Shown here in pieces: positions 59,748-64,000 of a stretch of 64,000 bases of DNA. The notes beneath the pieces were generated by a model. That model did not search any database, had not been told where the DNA came from, and worked only from the letters and a program-made list of their open reading frames with translations. The DNA is from Dactylosporangium aurantiacum (lineage in GTDB: Bacteria; Actinomycetota; Actinomycetes; Mycobacteriales; Micromonosporaceae), in contig NZ_JNYJ01000030.1 of the NCBI RefSeq assembly GCF_000716715.1, positions 181,043 through 245,042 on the forward strand, written 5' to 3'. The position numbers and the translations under genes were made by a program. How positions within the stretch are numbered: the stretch's first letter is position 1; each line of letters opens with the position of its first letter.

Positions 59748-59783
59748 TTGCGTCAGCGACATATGCTCTTGCGTATGACGCAA
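59748..59783. promoter_or_regulatory. Operator with three TTGCGT half-sites over the start of the XRE-cupin gene
   Basis: TTGCGTATGACGCAA (59769-59783) is a perfect palindrome whose centre is the ATG start codon itself. A third half-site TTGCGTCA lies at 59748-59755, facing TGACGCAA at 59776-59783. TATGCT (59762-59767) is a fitting -10 element 7 bases before the ATG, so the mRNA may be leaderless. A repressor bound here would block both divergent genes. Confidence 0.65.
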
Positions 59784-60332
59784 GACGGTGCGCTCGACGA
59801 GCTGGTACGCAAGCGGATCCGGGGGCTGCGGGTGGCCAAGGGCTGGTCGCTGGACGACCTCGCCTCGCGGTGCTACCTGAGCCCCTCCACGCTGAGCCGG
59901 ATCGAGACGGGCCACCGGCGCATCGCCCTGGACCAGCTCGCCCCGATCGCCCGGGCGCTCGGGACCACCCTCGACCAGCTGGTGGAGTCCCCGGACGACG
60001 AGGACGTGGTGATCCGCCCGCGGCGGGACGTGGTGCGCGGGGTGACCACCTGGATGCTGACCCCGGAGCCCGGGCCGCACGGCGTGTTCGTGGCCAAGAT
60101 GCGCATCACCCGCCCGGTCCCGGCCGACCTGCGGGTACACCCCGGAAAGGACTGGTTCACCGTGCTGTCGGGCACGGTCGTGCTGCGGCTGGGGGAGCGG
60201 ACCATCCTGGTCGAGGCCGGCCAGGCGGCGTCGTTCTCCACCATGACGCCGCACGCCATCGGCGCCCACGGCGGCCCGGCGGAGATCCTGTGCGTCTTCG
60301 ACCACGATGGCCAGCGCACGCATCTGCTGTGA
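59775..60332 (+). CDS. XRE-family regulator with C-terminal cupin domain
   Basis: The 185-residue protein has an N-terminal HTH (about 10-65: LRVAKGWSLDDLASRCYLSP, LSRIETGHRRIALDQL) and a C-terminal cupin (about 105-180: VHPGKDWFTVLSGTVVLRLG, AGQAASFSTMTPHAIGAHG). Cupin-linked HTH proteins bind a small molecule or metal and repress nearby genes. The operator palindrome at its start codon suggests autorepression, together with control of the divergent methyltransferase. Confidence 0.9.
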   Translation: MTQDGALDELVRKRIRGLRVAKGWSLDDLASRCYLSPSTLSRIETGHRRIALDQLAPIARALGTTLDQLVESPDDEDVVIRPRRDVVRGVTTWMLTPEPGPHGVFVAKMRITRPVPADLRVHPGKDWFTVLSGTVVLRLGERTILVEAGQAASFSTMTPHAIGAHGGPAEILCVFDHDGQRTHLL

Positions 60333-60466
60333 CCCCGCGGCCTGATACAAAATGTGACCGACGTCTATTTTGAAAGGTTGTTGGTAAAAAGACGGAGAGG
60401 TGTCTGCCGCGGCCCTGTTCAGTACTCCCTGTCAGCAACACCACGCAACGCAGGGAGCTCCACGCG

Positions 60467-61819
60467 ATGTCAGCCAGTCGTACCTCATCCATCCGCCGCC
60501 TCATGATGATCGGCGCCGCCACCGCGGCCGGTCTCGTCGCGGCGGCCCCGCCCGCCCTCGCCGCCAACAGCGGCGGCAGCGGCAGTGCCCGGCAGCCCGA
60601 GACCTCGATCGCCGCCGACGGGCCGGTTCCCGTCGGCTTCTCCTCGTGGATAGACGTGCTGCGGACCCAGCAGCAACTGCACGGCATCGCCGACCGGATC
60701 AGCGCGGCCGCTGCCGCGCCCGGCGGCGAAGGGTTCTCCTCCGTCGTGCTGGACACCGATCACCGCCGGGTCCAGGTCTACTGGAAGGGTGCCGCTCCCG
60801 CGTCGGTGCAGCGGGTCGCCCGTACCGCGGCCGCCGGCACCGCCGTCGAGGTGCGGCCGGCCGCTTTCACCGCCACCGAGCTGAACGCCGCGGCTCGTCT
60901 GGCGAGCCTGCGGCCGGAGTTCTCGACGGCCGCGCCGATGACGGACGGCAGCGGCCTGCGCGTCACGACGACGGGTGCGCCTTCCGCGCAGGCCCTCACC
61001 ACCCGGTCGATCACCGTCGACCTGGGCGCGTCGCCGGCGGTGACGGTGCCGGTCACCGTGGCCACCGAGGCTCCGGCGACCCCGTTCAGCCGCAGCGTGG
61101 ACAGCAACCCGTTCTGGGGCGGCGCGCAGACCCACGCCGGCGCCAAGAGCTGTTCCACCGGCTTCGCCGTGCGCACCAGCGCCAGCGCCACCGCGATGCT
61201 CACCGCGGCGCACTGCGCCCCGAACGGCACGGTCATGCGCACCTCGACCCTGCCCGGCGCCGGCACGGTCATCGGCACCGTCGAACAGGCCGACGATTTC
61301 AACGACATCGCCCTGCTGCGACCCGAAGCCGGCAAGAGTGCCGCGGGCCGCGTCTACAGCGGCAGCTTCCCGGCCGGCTCCAGCAACCAGTTCGGCGTCC
61401 TGGACGACACGAGCAACCACACCATCACCGGCAGCAACGCCAACTACCTGGGCTCCTACATCTGCACCGACGGCGGCTTCTCCGGTCTCGCCTGCGGCGG
61501 TATCCGCATCGACCAGCTCAACGTCTTCAGCGACGGTGCCGGCCCGTTCGTCCACGCCACCGAGATCTACGGCCGGGCGGCGGCCGGCAAGGGCGACAGC
61601 GGCGGTCCAGTCGTCGAACTCACCTTCGTGGACCCCGCCCACAGCAGCGAGTTCACCCTGAAGGCCCTCGGCATCATCCACGGCGGGCACCCGGACACCA
61701 ACCCGGCCCCGTGCAACGGTGTGCCCACCTACGGCGACCGGGTGTGCAGTACCGACGTGCTCTATGCCATGATCTCCACCGCGCTGCAGCGCTACGGCGT
61801 CACGCTCGTCACCGGCTGA
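60467..61819 (+). CDS. Secreted trypsin-like serine protease (S1 family)
   Basis: The 450-residue preproprotein has a signal peptide (about 1-33, RRLMMIGAATAAGLVAAAPP then ALAAN), a propeptide of about 175 residues resembling the alpha-lytic/streptogrisin pro-region, and a mature S1 domain from about 209. Catalytic residues are H249 (LTAAHC), D280 (DFNDIALL) and S378 (GKGDSGGPV). Two disulfides are likely. ATG 60467 is the natural start with AGGGAG upstream. A terminator hairpin follows the gene. Confidence 0.92.
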   Translation: MSASRTSSIRRLMMIGAATAAGLVAAAPPALAANSGGSGSARQPETSIAADGPVPVGFSSWIDVLRTQQQLHGIADRISAAAAAPGGEGFSSVVLDTDHRRVQVYWKGAAPASVQRVARTAAAGTAVEVRPAAFTATELNAAARLASLRPEFSTAAPMTDGSGLRVTTTGAPSAQALTTRSITVDLGASPAVTVPVTVATEAPATPFSRSVDSNPFWGGAQTHAGAKSCSTGFAVRTSASATAMLTAAHCAPNGTVMRTSTLPGAGTVIGTVEQADDFNDIALLRPEAGKSAAGRVYSGSFPAGSSNQFGVLDDTSNHTITGSNANYLGSYICTDGGFSGLACGGIRIDQLNVFSDGAGPFVHATEIYGRAAAGKGDSGGPVVELTFVDPAHSSEFTLKALGIIHGGHPDTNPAPCNGVPTYGDRVCSTDVLYAMISTALQRYGVTLVTG

Positions 61820-61832
61820 CCCGACCACGCCG

Positions 61833-61864
61833 ACCGCCCCACCCGGACCACCGGGCGGGGCGGT
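61833..61864 (+). terminator. Terminator of the protease gene
   Basis: ACCGCCCC (61833-61840) pairs with GGGGCGGT (61857-61864), and CCCGG (61842-61846) with CCGGG (61851-61855), around a four-base loop. It starts 14 bases after the protease stop. Confidence 0.85.
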
Positions 61865-62019
61865 TCCGTTCGCCGGGCTGGGTGCCGCCAGGCGGGCCGG
61901 GTCGGCCGCGAGCACCTCGGAGGCCGGGTCCCGCCAGGTCGTGCGCGAGATCTCCGCCGGCCAACGCGCAGGGCCACGCCCGCAGCCCCCGGCGGAAGCT
62001 GACACGACCGGATGATCGT

Positions 62020-62107
62020 GCGAACGGATGTTCGAAAAATCTCCCCGCGCCGTTGCACCTTCCCTGCCCTCCGGGTGTAGTCTTATCCCAGTCGAACGAG
62101 TGTTCGA
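62020..62107 (+). promoter_or_regulatory. SOS promoter flanked by two LexA boxes
   Basis: The actinobacterial LexA box TCGAAC-N4-GTTCGA is matched perfectly at 62092-62107 (TCGAACGAGTGTTCGA) and at 11 of 12 positions at 62020-62035 (GCGAACGGATGTTCGA). Between them, TTGCAC (62053-62058) and TAGTCT (62078-62083) form a plausible promoter with a 19-base spacer and a start near 62090, inside the second box. LexA binding would silence it until DNA damage. Confidence 0.8.
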
Positions 62108-62424
62108 ACTGCTTCGGGAAGGCGATTCGCGGCGCTCTTCCCGAGCGCGGTCCGCGACACCGCGGAGGCCGGATTTTCGCGGGTCTGGCCTCAGGTGGGG
62201 TCGCTGCTCGCCGCCCACGACCCCCGGGCGGCGGGCAGCGGCCCAGCCGGCCCGCCGGCCGGGGGTGGTGTGGGGAAGCTCCACGCCCGGCCGGCGACGT
62301 CGCCGTTCGACCGCTGTCCGAGCTGTTCCGACCCGCGCGTCGCCGCTACTCCCCCAGCGGCGGCCCGCACGCACCACGGGCACCCATGGCGGGTCCCGCC
62401 GACGCACCACAGAGGGAGACACCG

Positions 62425-62958
62425 ATGCCGGCGAACCGTTCGACCCAATCGTCCAACGTCAGTCGATTCCCGGGCGCCCCGGCAACCCCCGCGGTCGCCG
62501 GCCCGGCCGGCGGTGCGTCCCGGCAGCAGCTTCCGGTTCCCGCGCATGCGCTTCCCCACCGCACACCGCGCGAACTGTTGACCCTCGCCCGCCGCGGCCT
62601 CGAAGAGGCGGCGGAGATCCGCACCGACGGCATGCGCTATGCCACCGCCCACCTCGCCGCGCTGCGCGCCGCCGCGGCCGTCCTCGCCGCCCGGGCCGTG
62701 CCCGCCGCGCCGGGCCGCCGCAGCCGCGTGACGAGCGTCTGGTCGCTGCTGGTGCTCGTCGCGCCCGAGCTGACCGAGTGGGCGGCCTATTTCGCCGCCG
62801 GTGCCAGCAAGCGTTCCGCGGCGGAGGCGGGCATCCCGCGGGTGGTCACCGCCCGGGAGGCCGACGACCTCATGCGCTCGGCGGAGCAGTTCATCGCCGT
62901 GGTCGAGGTCGGCCTCGGCCTTTCCTATCAGCCCAGGCTCGAGGGCCTGGCCAGCTGA
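62425..62958 (+). CDS. SAV_6107-type HEPN domain protein
   Basis: The 177-residue protein has a disordered N-terminus (about 1-45) and a helical HEPN-like domain: TPRELLTLARRGLEEAAEIR, GMRYATAHLAALRAAAAVLA, and the tail LMRSAEQFIAVVEVGLGL. It matches the actinobacterial SAV_6107 group, commonly found upstream of imuA'/imuB/dnaE2 mutasome genes. GAGGGAG lies upstream of ATG 62425. It is controlled by the LexA-box promoter. Its biochemical role is unknown. Confidence 0.85.
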   Translation: MPANRSTQSSNVSRFPGAPATPAVAGPAGGASRQQLPVPAHALPHRTPRELLTLARRGLEEAAEIRTDGMRYATAHLAALRAAAAVLAARAVPAAPGRRSRVTSVWSLLVLVAPELTEWAAYFAAGASKRSAAEAGIPRVVTAREADDLMRSAEQFIAVVEVGLGLSYQPRLEGLAS

Positions 62959-63254
62959 TCCGGCGCGCCGGCGCGGCCGGCCGTCCCGGCCCAGCTCAGT
63001 CCAGCCCGTGGTGGGCGGTCCGGTCGGCCGTGTTCGCGGGCTTGTCCAGGCTCGCCGTCATGGGGCTGGCGGCTGAGGTGGTCACGCGATCCCGGTTCCA
63101 GCTCGGCAAATGGGCATCTGCCAGCGTCAGCGGTGCCCGATTTGCCATGGTTGGACCTGATTAGCGCTTTCGTGGGTCTCAGGGTTTCGAAGGGCCCGTC
63201 GCGGCAGGGAAACGCGGCGGGAGGACAGCACAGACAGTGGGGGAGCAGGGTGCC
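62959..63254. other. 296-bp gap with an imperfect hairpin
   Basis: GGCAAATGGGCA (63105-63116) can pair with TGCCCGATTTGCC (63134-63146) with one bulged base. This may be a terminator or a processing site between the HEPN gene and the last gene. The remaining sequence shows no gene. GGGGGAG about 10 bases before GTG 63255 is a likely ribosome binding site. Confidence 0.45.
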
Positions 63255-64000
63255 GTGGCTGGCATGTCGGCTTCGGCGGCCGCCGAGTCCTACGACACAC
63301 CCGTCGACACCGACGTCGACGCCGTGGTCGGGGCATCCGGCGTGAGCGACCCTGCCCATGCGCCCATCCCCTCGACTTCGCCGGCCGCTGCCCCGTCGGC
63401 TGTTGCCGCTGCGCTGTCGGTCGCTGCCCCGTTGGTGGCTGCCTCGACCGCTGCTGCCCCGGCTGATGCAGTTGCCGCTGTCTCGGTTGCCGCGGATCTG
63501 GTTGCTCCCGGCGCGGGTGGTCCGGGCGCGGGTGGTCCGGGCGCGGGTGGTCCGGGTGCGGGTGGTCCGGGTGCGGGTGGTCCGGGTGCGGGTGGTCCGG
63601 GTGCGGGTGGTCCGGGTGCGGGTGGTCCGGGCGCGGGTGGTCCGGGCGGTCGTCGTGGGCTGCAGCCGGTGCCGCCGGTCGGGGGCGAGCCGGCCCGGGA
63701 GCATGGGCACCCGCGGCGGCTGACCTCGGTGCCTGCCTCCACCGGTGTCGAGTGGACGGCCGGAGATCGCCGGGAGGCAGGGACCGGTGGCGAGACCAGA
63801 GTCGGCGGCGGGGGTGGGCGGCTGCGGGCGGTGGGGGAGCGGCGGAGTGGAGGTGAGGCGGGCCGGGAGGACGGCCGGGCGGTGGGTGGGGTTGCCGGTC
63901 TGGCGGGTGGAGGTGCCACGAGGGCGGGGCAGGCGGGTCGGGTTGCCGGACTGGCGGGTGATCGTGCCGGGCGGGAGGGACTGGCGGGGCTGGCGGGGCG
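63255..64000 (+). CDS. Low-complexity Ala/Gly/Pro-rich protein, 3' end outside window
   Basis: An open frame from GTG 63255 (or ATG 63264) continues to the window edge, at least 248 codons. The N-terminal 85 residues are Ala/Val/Pro-rich, followed by nine copies of GAGGP, then a basic Gly/Arg/Ala-rich region (LQPVPPVGGEPAREHGHPRR). No fold is recognisable in the part seen. In Micromonosporaceae the gene after the SAV_6107 gene in mutasome loci often encodes an ImuA'-like protein with a disordered N-terminus, so this could be the start of that gene. That is an inference from position only. Confidence 0.6.
   Translation, partial: MAGMSASAAAESYDTPVDTDVDAVVGASGVSDPAHAPIPSTSPAAAPSAVAAALSVAAPLVAASTAAAPADAVAAVSVAADLVAPGAGGPGAGGPGAGGPGAGGPGAGGPGAGGPGAGGPGAGGPGAGGPGGRRGLQPVPPVGGEPAREHGHPRRLTSVPASTGVEWTAGDRREAGTGGETRVGGGGGRLRAVGERRSGGEAGREDGRAVGGVAGLAGGGATRAGQAGRVAGLAGDRAGREGLAGLAG
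63510..63644. repeat. 15-bp tandem repeat, nine copies, encoding GAGGP
   Basis: GGCGCGGGTGGTCCG occurs three times, then GGTGCGGGTGGTCCG five times, then the first form once more. The period of 15 keeps the reading frame and gives (Gly-Ala-Gly-Gly-Pro)9. Sequence homogeneity suggests recent expansion. Confidence 0.93.

Larger units (their letters stand above)
61820..62424. other. 605-bp gap: terminator, SOS promoter and long leader
   Basis: After the protease terminator (61833-61864) there is a GC-rich stretch without a gene. It is followed by a promoter between two LexA boxes (62020-62107) and an untranslated leader of about 330 bases running to the ATG at 62425. The leader contains a small hairpin, TTCGGGAAG (62112-62120) against CTTCCCGAG (62138-62146). 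No supported reading frame was found in the leader. Confidence 0.6.

Overview
The window is very GC-rich DNA from a filamentous actinomycete, most likely a member of the Micromonosporaceae. Four things point there: near-universal G/C in third codon positions, actinobacterial gene families (SAV_6107-type HEPN protein, Rv2175c/PknL pair, FHA protein, class II DAHP synthase), a carotenoid operon of the sioxanthin type known from Salinispora and relatives, and a mycobacterial/actinobacterial LexA box. I saw no tRNA, rRNA, transposase, integrase, CRISPR array or plasmid function. It reads as core chromosome with a few accessory cassettes.

Layout. 0-8.3 kb: a sensor kinase cut by the window edge, a long-chain acyl-CoA synthetase diverging from an SRPBCC protein, a small Cys protein, a ROK glucokinase and an EEP hydrolase (overlapping or closely spaced genes), then an FMO-type monooxygenase coupled to an alpha/beta hydrolase that lacks its serine nucleophile. 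8.3-24.5 kb: PlsC, a large zinc-ribbon adenylate cyclase/ATPase/TPR regulator, a Crp/Fnr regulator, a kinase-dead phosphotransferase, an exoribonuclease, a MerR regulator diverging from two membrane genes, a 6-phosphofructokinase with pyrophosphate-type residues, ProC, an FHA protein, and a divergent EF-Tu behind a leader peptide and a four-segment attenuator. 24.6-36.8 kb: an acyltransferase; a four-gene cassette (winged-helix/coiled-coil protein, Fe-S RecB/Cas4-like nuclease, beta-barrel protein, Upf1-like SF1 helicase) that looks like a split Dna2; a GGDEF protein; a NYN/PIN protein; an orphan OmpR-type DNA-binding protein overlapping a membrane EEP protein; and a 168-bp tandem repeat.

36.9-52.5 kb: thioesterase, CorA, dihydrolipoamide dehydrogenase, class II DAHP synthase, threonine aldolase, endonuclease IV, PknL-type kinase with PASTA repeats, Rv2175c homologue, a split lycopene cyclase pair, polyprenyl synthase, a repeat-rich XRE regulator, MetF and a CDP-alcohol phosphotransferase. 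This gene set matches the Mycobacterium tuberculosis Rv2172c-Rv2178c neighbourhood. 52.7-57.9 kb: a minus-strand operon (YbaK, CrtA-like, GNAT, CruF, glycosyltransferase, CrtI/CrtD-like desaturase) that would tailor one end of a C40 carotenoid. 57.9-62 kb: DMT exporter, His-rich methyltransferase diverging from an XRE-cupin regulator with an operator over its start codon, and a secreted trypsin-like protease. 62-64 kb: a promoter with two LexA boxes driving an SAV_6107-type HEPN gene and a low-complexity Gly/Pro/Ala protein that runs off the window, probably the start of an SOS mutasome locus.

The two most interesting systems are (1) the attenuator-controlled EF-Tu, which carries substitutions equivalent to known elfamycin-resistance changes (positions 124 and 275 in E. 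coli numbering), and (2) the split Dna2-like helicase-nuclease cassette. All functions are read from sequence alone; no database search was run.
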